Below, in pieces: positions 7,448 through 15,094 of a DNA stretch of 28,317 bases. The position numbers and the translations under genes were made by a program. Position 1 is the stretch's first letter; the number at the start of each line of letters is the position of its first letter. Source of the stretch: Prevotella sp. UBA7551. Its GTDB lineage: Bacteria; Bacteroidota; Bacteroidia; Bacteroidales; Bacteroidaceae. Location of the stretch: NCBI GenBank assembly GCA_002479145.1, contig DLLX01000038.1:17569-45885 (forward strand), given 5' to 3'. Under the pieces are notes generated by a model, which ran no database searches, was not told where the DNA came from, and saw only the letters and a program-made list of their open reading frames with translations.

Positions 7448-10063
7448 TCAGTTGCGGAAGATAAGCCCGTCAGTCGACTTGTCGATGGTGATGGCCTTAT
7501 CGCGGTTTACCTTACCAGCAAGTAGCGCCTTCGAGAGATCGTTGAGCACATAACGCTGAATGGCACGCTTTACGGGACGTGCTCCAAATTCCGGATCGTA
7601 ACCCTTGTCAGCAAGATAATCTACGGCTTGAGCGGTCCATCTCAAATCAAAGCCTTGCGGTTTCAGCATCGCCTTGGCACGATTGAGTTGGAGGGTCACC
7701 ACCCCAGCTATCTGCTCCTTGGTCAGCGGCTGGAACATAATTATTTCATCGATACGGTTCAAGAACTCTGGGCGAATGGTCTTCTTGAGCATCTCCATCA
7801 CTTTCGCCTTTGTATCCTTAATCACCGTCGGACGGTTCGCGTCATCGATATGTTCAAACTGCTGCTGTATGTATTGTGAGCCGAGATTGGAAGTCATGAT
7901 GATGATGGTGTTCTTGAAGTTCACCGTGCGTCCCTTATTGTCCGTCAACCTTCCGTCGTCAAGTACCTGAAGCAAGATATTGAAAACATCAGGATGTGCC
8001 TTCTCTATCTCATCGAAGAGCACCACGGAATAAGGCTTCCGCCTGACCGCCTCGGTCAACTGGCCACCTTCATCATAACCGACGTACCCCGGAGGTGCAC
8101 CGATAAGCCGTGAGACGCTGAATTTTTCCTGATATTCGCTCATATCTATACGCGTCATCATGGTCTCGTCATTGAAGAGGTACTCTGCCAGAGCCTTGGC
8201 CAGTTCCGTCTTACCCGTTCCTGTCGTACCGAGGAAGATGAATGAAGCGATAGGCTTCTTTGGGTCTTGCAGTCCCGCACGGCTACGGCGCACGGCATCA
8301 GCAACAGCTGTGATAGCCTCATCCTGACCTATGACACGCTTGTGAAGCTCTTCTTCCAAGTGCAACAACTTGTCGCGCTCACTTTGCAACATCCGTGTCA
8401 CAGGTATACCCGTCCAACGGCTCACCACTTCGGCGATATCATCGGCGGTTACTTCCTCTCGAATGAGCTTTTCGCCACCCTGCGTCGCATCGAGTTGCTT
8501 CTGGATGGACTTGATGTCGGCATCAATCTGCTGCAACTTGCCATACCTAATCTCTGCTACCAGTTGGTAGTTGCCCTCACGCTCTGCCCTATCGGCCTCA
8601 AATTTGAGCTGCTCTATCTGCTGCTTGTCCTGCTGAATCTTGTTGACCAGTGCCTTTTGGGCCTCCCATTTAGCACGGAATCCCTTTGCCTTGTCCTGCA
8701 ATTCAGCAATTTCTCGCTCGATGTCGTTCAGTTTCTTGCGGTCAGGATCATCTTCCGCAGTGCCAGGTTGCACTTCACGCTTCACCGACTCCCGCTCTAT
8801 TTCCTTTTGCTTCAACTGCCGCTCCAGCTCATCCAGTTCCTCTGGCACCGAGTCGCGCTCCATACGGAGCTTTGCTGCAGCCTCATCCATAAGGTCGATG
8901 GCCTTGTCTGGCAAGAAACGATCCGAGATGTAACGCTCTGAGAGCTGTACTGCCGCGATGCAGGCATCATCCTGAATACGGACCTTGTGATGGTTTTCAT
9001 AGCGTTCCTTCAGGCCACGGAGAATGGATATGGCGTCCATCTCGCTTGGTTCATCCACCATGACGGTCTGAAAACGACGCTCCAGCGCCTTGTCTTTCTC
9101 AAAATATTTCTGGTATTCGTTGAGTGTTGTCGCACCAATTGCCCGCAGTTCTCCACGCGCCAAGGCTGGTTTGAGAATATTTGCGGCATCCATGGCACCC
9201 TCTCCACCACCAGCTCCAACGAGTGTATGGATTTCATCAATGAAGAGGATGATGTTGCCTTCGGCCTTAGTCACCTCCTTGATGACCGACTTCAAGCGCT
9301 CTTCAAACTCGCCTTTGTATTTTGCACCAGCAACAAGCGCACCCATGTCGAGCGAGAAGAGCTGCTTGTCTTTCAAGTTCTCGGGAACATCGCCACGTAC
9401 AATGCGCTCTGCCAGTCCTTCTACGATAGCAGTCTTACCCGTTCCCGGCTCTCCGATAAGAATCGGGTTGTTCTTTGTGCGGCGCGAAAGTATTTGTAGC
9501 ACACGGCGAATCTCTTCGTCACGGCCTATCACAGGGTCAAGTTTGCCTGCGCGGGCACGCTCAACAAGATTTACAGCGTACTTTGAGAGGGCTTGATAGT
9601 TTTCATCGCCACTCTGGCTCTGCACTTTCTGCCCCTGCCGAAGCTCCTGTATGGCTTTCGCCATTTCCTCTTCTGTACAACCGGCATCCTTCAAAATGCG
9701 TGCGGCAGTGCTGTTTACTTCCAGCAAAGCCAGCAAAATGGGTTCTATGCTCACATAATCATCTCCGAGTTTTTGCGAAATATCAAGCGTTTTTTGCAGC
9801 ACTTGGTTACTGTCGGAAGAAAAGTAAGGCTCTCCTCCAGACACTTTCGGGAGATGTTGTATCTCGTTCTGCAAGCTCAATTCGACATTCTGGGCATTAA
9901 CTCCAAGTTTTTGGAGCACATAGTCCATCACGTCTTTGCCTTTTTCCATCACGCCAGCAAGGATGTGAACTGGCTCGATGGTCTGCTGCCCATTGCGCTG
10001 TGCGGTAGCAACTGCGCTTTGGATAGCTTCCTGGGCTTTGATGGTGAATTTGTCAAATGTCAT
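7448..10063 (-). CDS. clpB: ATP-dependent disaggregase ClpB
   Basis: ClpB is a cytosolic hexameric AAA+ chaperone that, with DnaK, pulls polypeptides out of aggregates after heat or other stress. The 871-residue product has the expected order: Clp N-terminal domain (about 1-145), first AAA+ module with Walker A GEPGTGKT at 204-211 and Walker B LFIDEIHTL near 273-281, and a pore loop around Y249 (KYKGEFEER). A long coiled-coil middle domain follows (about 400-530), which separates ClpB from ClpA/ClpX. The second AAA+ module has Walker A GTTGTGKT at 612-619, pore loop GYVG at 659-662 and Walker B VLFDEIEKAH at 681-690. Length is normal. No IGF/IGL ClpP-docking loop was noticed. An AAGGAG-type Shine-Dalgarno (10072-10077) stands 8 nt before the ATG. 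The gene is monocistronic, with its own terminator. Confidence 0.97.
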   Translation of the reverse strand: MTFDKFTIKAQEAIQSAVATAQRNGQQTIEPVHILAGVMEKGKDVMDYVLQKLGVNAQNVELSLQNEIQHLPKVSGGEPYFSSDSNQVLQKTLDISQKLGDDYVSIEPILLALLEVNSTAARILKDAGCTEEEMAKAIQELRQGQKVQSQSGDENYQALSKYAVNLVERARAGKLDPVIGRDEEIRRVLQILSRRTKNNPILIGEPGTGKTAIVEGLAERIVRGDVPENLKDKQLFSLDMGALVAGAKYKGEFEERLKSVIKEVTKAEGNIILFIDEIHTLVGAGGGEGAMDAANILKPALARGELRAIGATTLNEYQKYFEKDKALERRFQTVMVDEPSEMDAISILRGLKERYENHHKVRIQDDACIAAVQLSERYISDRFLPDKAIDLMDEAAAKLRMERDSVPEELDELERQLKQKEIERESVKREVQPGTAEDDPDRKKLNDIEREIAELQDKAKGFRAKWEAQKALVNKIQQDKQQIEQLKFEADRAEREGNYQLVAEIRYGKLQQIDADIKSIQKQLDATQGGEKLIREEVTADDIAEVVSRWTGIPVTRMLQSERDKLLHLEEELHKRVIGQDEAITAVADAVRRSRAGLQDPKKPIASFIFLGTTGTGKTELAKALAEYLFNDETMMTRIDMSEYQEKFSVSRLIGAPPGYVGYDEGGQLTEAVRRKPYSVVLFDEIEKAHPDVFNILLQVLDDGRLTDNKGRTVNFKNTIIIMTSNLGSQYIQQQFEHIDDANRPTVIKDTKAKVMEMLKKTIRPEFLNRIDEIIMFQPLTKEQIAGVVTLQLNRAKAMLKPQGFDLRWTAQAVDYLADKGYDPEFGARPVKRAIQRYVLNDLSKALLAGKVNRDKAITIDKSTDGLIFRN

Positions 10064-10071
10064 GTTATTTT

Positions 10072-10077
10072 CTCCTT
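10072..10077 (-). promoter_or_regulatory. Shine-Dalgarno of clpB
   Basis: On the minus strand AAGGAG stands 8 nt before the clpB ATG. It is noteworthy because nearly all other genes in the window (for example the PBP, TamL-like, nitroreductase and glyA genes) lack a recognisable Shine-Dalgarno, as is usual in Bacteroidota. It fixes the clpB start. Confidence 0.7.
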
Positions 10078-10407
10078 TCTATGTATCCTCCCCAACCGGC
10101 TAAGCCTGGTCAGGGATTATTTGTTTTTGTGTTTGTTTTCTGCTGGACAGGAGGCAAATCACATACCAACCGAAAAACTTGCGTCAAATCGACATATATT
10201 TGTGTCATTTTGTCTACATCAAGATATTGAGGTTAGCAAAGACAAACATTGATTCATCCGGCATTTCAAGTGACACTACCAATGCGGTGGGCGTACATTA
10301 CAATTTCAAAAAGCCCCTACTGCATACGCTGTTATTGGAACAAGGTCGTTAAGATGACATTTATTACCCGATTCCTTAGAATTTAGACCTTTAAACACCA
10401 ATCAAAA

Positions 10408-10511
10408 TTTATCGGATGACAAAAATTTTTAAATTAAAAAGTATATATTTTTAATTTATTTTTCTCAGATTTTTAATTTAAAAACTTACGCAATATAGGC
10501 CAAACAACATT
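10408..10511. repeat. AT-rich inverted-repeat element, copy 2
   Basis: This 104-nt second copy of the element at 154-257 lies in the same orientation. Its arms TTTTTAAATTAAAAA (10426-10440) and TTTTTAATTTAAAAA (10470-10484) are identical to those of copy 1 and are perfect reverse complements. Most differences lie in the first half of the loop and in the stretch just after the second arm. It sits between the 3' end of the DUF4421-type gene and the 5' region of clpB. Conservation of the arms against a more variable loop suggests selection on structure or recent dispersal. Confidence 0.75.
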
Positions 10512-10657
10512 TCAAAACGGTTTAGCCGTCCCTTTCCATAGGACAAGAATCCAAATCCATCAGAATACTTTCTTTATGCAAAAACTCAGACACCCCACCG
10601 CCCAATTAATCGGTTAGTAATTAGCAATAAAAGAGAACAACCAATTGTGTGAACGGG

Positions 10658-11893
10658 TTAGAATCGGAAACCATACGTCAAACGCAAGCGCCACTTACTT
10701 CTGTGCAGTTGCATCCGTTCTCTATCGCCTACTACAGAATAGTTATAGATTAAGGTTGCGGCAAGAAACTGACTACGCCATGAATAGGTAACAGCGCCGC
10801 GCCCTGTCGTAATAAGGCTGGGGAAACGGTAGTGCAGGTTAGTACGTTGTCCATTTTCCTTTATTCTGGAATGGATATAGACATCAAAGGTGGGAAGGAC
10901 GGAAAGGTGGAAGAGCCACCGTTTGCCTGCAACGACATTGTATCCATAACCCGCTCCGATTCCCATTTCCATCAGTTTGAGACTGATGGGATGCCGCCCG
11001 GAGGTCACGTCAGCCTCCACATCCGTCAGTTGTCCATCGAAACTTGCGCCGATTATGAAGCTGCCCGCACTCCTGCGTTGCACATAACTTTGGCTGAATG
11101 CAGCGGGAAAGGAAAAGCGTTTACCGTTGAGCGCATAATAAAGGTTGATGTTTAAGGCCTGTTGTCTTACAGCTCCTTTTTCAATAGGCGTTCTCAAGTC
11201 ATTGATGAAAGTATCTCCATGGTAAGTTTTGGAAGAAAGAAAAACAATGTCAAACCCAAATTGATTGCCGTAAGAGTTGACATTCAGCTCCAAGTCTTGA
11301 TTCTTTCCTGCCAACTTCATTGGGTTCAAAGCCACTCCTGCCCCAATTCCACGATAAGAGACGGCCATGCTCAGGGTTCCTCTAAAGTCGGATTCAACGT
11401 TAGTGCGGAAACGGTCATTCCCACGAAGTCCCGTGACGTGAATCCAAGCGCCTGAGAGATTACCCCGCAACTTGATGGTCCATCGCCCAGGTGGGCGCAT
11501 AATATAGGCCGTGTCGAAGTTCACCCGTTGGTATCTTTCTGCAAGAAACGAATTGCCCTTGTGCAATATTTCGTCGTATTTGATTAGCCTTTGACGAAAC
11601 TCCTTGTACTTATCTCCATTGAATGCCCCGCTGTCCAATCGTGTACGCAAGAGGCTGTCGCACCACTGCAGCAGCCGTCCTTCATCGGAAGCCCTGCGCA
11701 TTAGTAAACGCAGGCTGTCAGTAAATTCTATTTTTTCTTTCATCGTCAGTTTCTTTCTCCTATGGTTTGATTGCGCCCAACCACCCATAGCCGTAACCAA
11801 TATTAGTAGTATAACAACGAATCGGTGGCAGGAAGAGGTCCAGCGTGGAGAGACAAAAAGAGAAAGAATAAAGGTGAAGGGTAACTTCTGCAT
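10658..11893 (-). CDS. DUF4421-type envelope protein
   Basis: The 411-residue protein is predicted to be exported. From the chosen ATG at 11893 there is a long basic n-region, then a hydrophobic core (RFVVILLILVTAMGGWAQ) ending in a likely signal-peptidase site after WAQ. A TTG start nine codons upstream is possible but less likely. The mature part starts with a charged helical stretch. It then has the FDTAYIMRPPGRWTIKLRG region and many alternating-hydrophobic strands ending in LRLTYGFRF with a terminal phenylalanine, as in outer-membrane beta-barrels. This pattern matches the DUF4421 family of Bacteroidota, whose biochemical role is not established. It lies downstream of the glyA terminator, so it is probably transcribed on its own. 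No enzyme motif is visible. Family assignment is by remembered pattern and is moderately certain. Confidence 0.75.
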   Translation of the reverse strand: MQKLPFTFILSLFVSPRWTSSCHRFVVILLILVTAMGGWAQSNHRRKKLTMKEKIEFTDSLRLLMRRASDEGRLLQWCDSLLRTRLDSGAFNGDKYKEFRQRLIKYDEILHKGNSFLAERYQRVNFDTAYIMRPPGRWTIKLRGNLSGAWIHVTGLRGNDRFRTNVESDFRGTLSMAVSYRGIGAGVALNPMKLAGKNQDLELNVNSYGNQFGFDIVFLSSKTYHGDTFINDLRTPIEKGAVRQQALNINLYYALNGKRFSFPAAFSQSYVQRRSAGSFIIGASFDGQLTDVEADVTSGRHPISLKLMEMGIGAGYGYNVVAGKRWLFHLSVLPTFDVYIHSRIKENGQRTNLHYRFPSLITTGRGAVTYSWRSQFLAATLIYNYSVVGDRERMQLHRSKWRLRLTYGFRF

Positions 11894-11940
11894 TCTATAT
11901 ATAATCAAAGAGTTAACCAACTAATGAAGAAAAAACGAAA

Positions 11941-11977
11941 ACTGGGACCTGTTCTCCATGAAAAGACAAGTCCCAGT
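11941..11977 (-). terminator. Intrinsic terminator of glyA
   Basis: ACTGGGAC (11941-11948) pairs with GTCCCAGT (11970-11977). After a mismatch, TGT/ACA extends the stem toward the loop. On the minus strand it is followed by TTTTCGTTTTTTC, a strong T-rich tract. It begins 17 nt past the glyA stop and separates glyA from the DUF4421-type gene. Confidence 0.85.
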
Positions 11978-11993
11978 AAAGATGGTCTCTATA

Positions 11994-13274
11994 TTAATAA
12001 GCGAATATAGGATAGTTCTTCATCGTGGCATTGACTTTCTCCCGAACGCGATTGATAACCTGGCTATTCTCGGGTTCAGCCAAAACCTCGTTGATTAGCT
12101 CTGCCACGAGGTGCATCATGTCCTCTTTCGCACCACGAGTGGTCATGGCTGCAGTGCCAAGACGAAGCCCAGAGGTCTGGAAAGCGGAACGCTCATCGTA
12201 GGGAACGGCATTTTTGTTGGCCGTGATGTCGGCAGCCACAAGTGCGGCCTCGGCTACTTTACCAGTCAGCTCGGGATACTTTGGACGCAAGTCTAACAGC
12301 ATGGAGTGGTTGTCCGTGCCACCACTGACGATGTCGAAGCCGTAACCGATAAGGTCTTCTGCCAGCACGGCAGCATTCTTTTTCACCTGTGTGGCATATT
12401 CCTTCCAAGAAGGCAACAGATTCTCACCGAAGCCTACTGCCTTTGCAGCGATGACATGCTCGAGCGGACCGCCCTGGTTTCCTGGGAATACGGCGGAGTT
12501 GAGAAGCGTGGACATCTTCTTCAGGTCACCTTTCTTGGTCTTTAAGCCCCATGGGTTCTCAAAATCCTTGCCCATCATGATGACGCCACCACGAGGACCG
12601 CGCAGGGTCTTGTGTGTTGTAGTCGTGACGATGTGGGCATACTTCACCGGATTCTTCAGCAGGCCAGCAGCGATAAGACCGGCAGGATGAGCCATGTCAA
12701 TCAGCAGGATAGCACCCACCTCATCAGCAATCTTGCGCATACGCTCGTAATCCCACTCGCGGCTGTAAGCTGATCCACCACCAATAATCAGCTTCGGCTT
12801 GTGCTCAAGAGCCAGCCGTTCCATCTCATCGTAATCTACACGGCCCGTTTCACGGCATAGATGATAGCCGATATGGTTATAGAGAATACCCGAAGTGTTA
12901 ACCGAACTGCCATGTGAAAGGTGTCCACCCTGGTCGAGATCCAGTCCCATAAAGGTGTCGCCTGGCTTCAGAATAGCAAGCAAAACAGCCTGATTGGCCT
13001 GTGCTCCAGAGTGTGGCTGTACGTTAGCAAACTCTGCACCGAACAATTTTTTGACACGTTCGATGGCTAAAGTCTCCACTTGATCCACCACCTGGCAACC
13101 ACCATAGTAACGTTTTCCAGGGTAGCCCTCAGCGTATTTGTTGGTGAGGCATGAACCCATAGCGTTCATCACCTCTTCACTCACGAAGTTCTCTGAAGCG
13201 ATAAGCTCCATGCCTTTCAGTTGGCGCTCATGCTCTTGTTCAATCAAGTTGAAAATTTCTTGGTCTTTTCTCAT
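11994..13274 (-). CDS. glyA: Serine hydroxymethyltransferase
   Basis: GlyA is a PLP enzyme that converts serine and tetrahydrofolate to glycine and 5,10-methylene-THF, the main cytosolic one-carbon source for purine, thymidylate and methionine synthesis. The 426-residue product has full family length. The PLP lysine is K222 in TTTTHKTLRGPRGG, and the cofactor-ring aspartate is D193 in LLIDMAHPAGL. The N-terminal substrate region SENF (about 27-30) and YAEGYPGKRYYGG (about 47-59) are intact. It lies 66 nt downstream of pyrI on the same strand, so it may be co-transcribed with the pyrB-pyrI pair, though a separate promoter in the AT-rich gap cannot be excluded. A strong terminator follows. Confidence 0.97.
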   Translation of the reverse strand: MRKDQEIFNLIEQEHERQLKGMELIASENFVSEEVMNAMGSCLTNKYAEGYPGKRYYGGCQVVDQVETLAIERVKKLFGAEFANVQPHSGAQANQAVLLAILKPGDTFMGLDLDQGGHLSHGSSVNTSGILYNHIGYHLCRETGRVDYDEMERLALEHKPKLIIGGGSAYSREWDYERMRKIADEVGAILLIDMAHPAGLIAAGLLKNPVKYAHIVTTTTHKTLRGPRGGVIMMGKDFENPWGLKTKKGDLKKMSTLLNSAVFPGNQGGPLEHVIAAKAVGFGENLLPSWKEYATQVKKNAAVLAEDLIGYGFDIVSGGTDNHSMLLDLRPKYPELTGKVAEAALVAADITANKNAVPYDERSAFQTSGLRLGTAAMTTRGAKEDMMHLVAELINEVLAEPENSQVINRVREKVNATMKNYPIFAY

Positions 13275-13340
13275 ACTTCTTCTTTTACTTTATTAAGATT
13301 TTAATTATTATGATTTTAGGTTAGATGGCCTATGCAATGG

Positions 13341-13796
13341 TTAGCAAAGTTCTACCTTTTCCATCTTTTGTTCCTTGTCGCAGTAGTGACATTTCAGTAT
13401 CCCGTGTTCCTTATCAATCACATTGAAGATTGTATCCATCGGCTCATTGTTGGTAATGCATTTTGGATTGTTGCACTTGACAATGCCTCTCAGCTCATCA
13501 GGGGTCTCTACTCTCTTTTTTTCCACCACTTCATAGTCCTTAATAATATTCAGCACAACGTTGGGGGCAACAACCGAAAGACGTGAAATCTCATCGTCAG
13601 TGAAGAACTTGTCACTCACCTTGATGATGCCTTTCGTGCCTACCATCTTGGAGGTGAAGTTGTAGCCGATGGTCACGGGAGTTACAAGGCGCTGGAGTTG
13701 AAGAAGACTTACTATGTCAAACGTCTTCTCCACGGGAATATGGTCTATTACCGTGCCGTTCTTAATTGCGGCTACAAGTCTTTCTTTTTTACTCAT
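13341..13796 (-). CDS. pyrI: Aspartate carbamoyltransferase regulatory chain
   Basis: PyrI is the nucleotide-binding regulatory subunit that assembles with PyrB trimers into the allosteric ATCase holoenzyme, which is typically inhibited by CTP and activated by ATP. The 151-residue protein has the N-terminal allosteric domain, including the IDHIPVEKTF region that contacts nucleotides in the family. Its C-terminal zinc domain has four cysteines in CNNPKC (108, 113) and CHYC (136, 139), the ligands needed to bind PyrB. The ATG at 13796 is preferred over an adjacent in-frame GTG one codon upstream. It starts 11 nt after the pyrB stop, so the pair is clearly one transcript. Confidence 0.95.
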   Translation of the reverse strand: MSKKERLVAAIKNGTVIDHIPVEKTFDIVSLLQLQRLVTPVTIGYNFTSKMVGTKGIIKVSDKFFTDDEISRLSVVAPNVVLNIIKDYEVVEKKRVETPDELRGIVKCNNPKCITNNEPMDTIFNVIDKEHGILKCHYCDKEQKMEKVELC

Positions 13797-13807
13797 CACT
13801 TGCTTAT

Positions 13808-14755
13808 TTATTCAATGATTGTTTTGTCTTTGCGAATATCATCAATGGAGATACCCAGACAATGACAATAGATGGCCTCACGTGCATAGAGCCCATTCTT
13901 GGCCTGCTGTATGTAGTAGGCATGAGGATTGGCGTCCACATCGTAGGCAATTTCGTTCACACGGGGCAGTGGATGAAGAATGCGCATATTGGGTTTGACC
14001 TTCCCAAGCATATTTTCGCGCAGGATATAGACGTTCTTCACGTGCTCATACTCCATGAGGTCGGAGAAGCGTTCTTTCTGTACGCGCGTCATATAAAGTA
14101 TATCCGCGTCCGCAATTACGTCTTCATCGAACTCTTCGTGCTCCTCATATTTAATCCCATGCTCCTGACAATAGAGCTTATACTCTTGTGGCATGGCCAA
14201 TTCCTTTGGGGATATGAAGTGGAATGTGGGATTAAAGTGCCGCATAGCCATGAGCAGAGAGTGTACCGTCCGACCATATCTGAGGTCGCCGACAAGGTAA
14301 ATATTGAGGTTTTCCAGCGTCCCCTGAGCCTGCTGTATCGTATATAAATCGAGCAGACATTGCGATGGATGCTGGTGTGCGCCGTCACCTGCGTTGACGA
14401 TAGGTACTGGAGCCACCTCCGAGGCGTATTGTGCTGCTCCTTCAATGTAATGCCGCATGACAATGACATCTGCGTAATTGGATACCATCAGGATGGTGTC
14501 CTTCAGCGTTTCTCCCTTGCTGACACTGGAGGCTTTGGCATCCGTAAACCCAATTACACGTGCCCCCAATCGGTTGGCTGCCGTCTCGAAGCTCAGTCGG
14601 GTACGAGTGGAAGGCTCATAAAACAGTGTTGCCACCACTTTCCCTCTTAGCAACTCACGGTTAGGGTGAGCTTCAAATTCTCCTGCCATCTCCAGAAGGT
14701 ACAGAAGTTCCTCCTTAGTTAAGGCTTGGATGTTCACAAAGTTTTGTTTTTCCAT
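13808..14755 (-). CDS. pyrB: Aspartate carbamoyltransferase catalytic chain
   Basis: PyrB condenses carbamoyl phosphate and L-aspartate to N-carbamoyl-L-aspartate, the committed step of pyrimidine synthesis in the cytosol. The 315-residue product carries the carbamoyl-phosphate loop FYEPSTRTR (45-53), the mobile loop with SVSKGE (about 77-82), HPSQ (129-132), DLRYGRTVHS (157-166) and HPLPRV (261-266), all intact. Length matches the catalytic chains of the regulated, PyrI-associated class. It is the first gene of the pyrB-pyrI(-glyA) transcript. A -7-like box lies about 30 nt upstream. No leader peptide or UTP-attenuator of the enterobacterial type was seen in the short leader. Confidence 0.97.
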   Translation of the reverse strand: MEKQNFVNIQALTKEELLYLLEMAGEFEAHPNRELLRGKVVATLFYEPSTRTRLSFETAANRLGARVIGFTDAKASSVSKGETLKDTILMVSNYADVIVMRHYIEGAAQYASEVAPVPIVNAGDGAHQHPSQCLLDLYTIQQAQGTLENLNIYLVGDLRYGRTVHSLLMAMRHFNPTFHFISPKELAMPQEYKLYCQEHGIKYEEHEEFDEDVIADADILYMTRVQKERFSDLMEYEHVKNVYILRENMLGKVKPNMRILHPLPRVNEIAYDVDANPHAYYIQQAKNGLYAREAIYCHCLGISIDDIRKDKTIIE

Positions 14756-14784
14756 TTACGGCATCATGTTTTATATTTCGGGTT

Positions 14785-14792
14785 CAAAGATA
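14785..14792 (-). promoter_or_regulatory. Predicted -7 box of pyrB
   Basis: TATCTTTG on the minus strand matches the Bacteroidota -7 consensus TAnnTTTG. It would start transcription about 24 nt before the pyrB ATG. A TTTG occurs upstream (complement of 14805-14808), but its 12-nt spacing is shorter than usual, so no -33 box is claimed. Confidence 0.5.
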
Positions 14793-15059
14793 CTAATTCT
14801 TTTTCAAATAGCATCTGTAGAAGCATGGAAAAACAATAAAACAAGTCTAAAAATGCAGTTTGCCTCGTTGAAGAAAAGGTTAGATTGTAATTGCCATGAA
14901 TTTGGGAGCTGGTTAAGCAGGAGTATGGAAACCAAACAGGGCATATAGGGTGATGAGAATAAATATGTTTGACAACAAAGCGCACGCTTTCCACAGTGGA
15001 AGAATAAATGAAGAATGGCGTTTTTTCCACCATTTCTATGCTTAGTCCCATTTTTTCAT

Positions 15060-15067
15060 TAACTTTG
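15060..15067 (+). promoter_or_regulatory. Predicted -7 box of the PBP gene
   Basis: TAACTTTG matches TAnnTTTG exactly and lies 27 nt before ATG 15095. Because transcription would begin around 15073, the in-frame ATG at 15008 would not be on the transcript. This supports the shorter start. No clear -33 TTTG was found at the right distance. Confidence 0.5.
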
Positions 15068-15094
15068 CAAGGACATATAAAAGATACTCGATTC

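Larger units (their letters stand above)
10064..10657. other. 594-nt gap upstream of clpB
   Basis: This gap must contain the clpB promoter, but no good TAnnTTTG box was found by eye and no CIRCE-type heat-shock operator was seen. It does contain the clpB Shine-Dalgarno at 10072-10077 and the second AT-rich inverted-repeat element at 10408-10511. No clear terminator for the DUF4421-type gene, which ends at 10658, was recognised. Short ORFs here show no coding character. Confidence 0.6.
14756..15094. other. Divergent intergenic region, pyrB and PBP gene
   Basis: This 339-nt region separates divergently transcribed pyrB (-) and the penicillin-binding protein gene (+). It holds a -7 box for each gene (14785-14792 and 15060-15067) and a small palindrome, TTCCAC-A-GTGGAA at 14989-15001. 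Short ORFs across it, including a 110-residue frame on the minus strand, have no recognisable features and overlap both promoters. Nothing else was identified. Confidence 0.6.

Noticed and set aside
8267..8941. A 224-codon open frame on the plus strand inside clpB
   Set aside because: It is the antisense of the clpB coiled-coil middle domain. The Leu/Gln-rich translation reflects complementary codons, not a gene.
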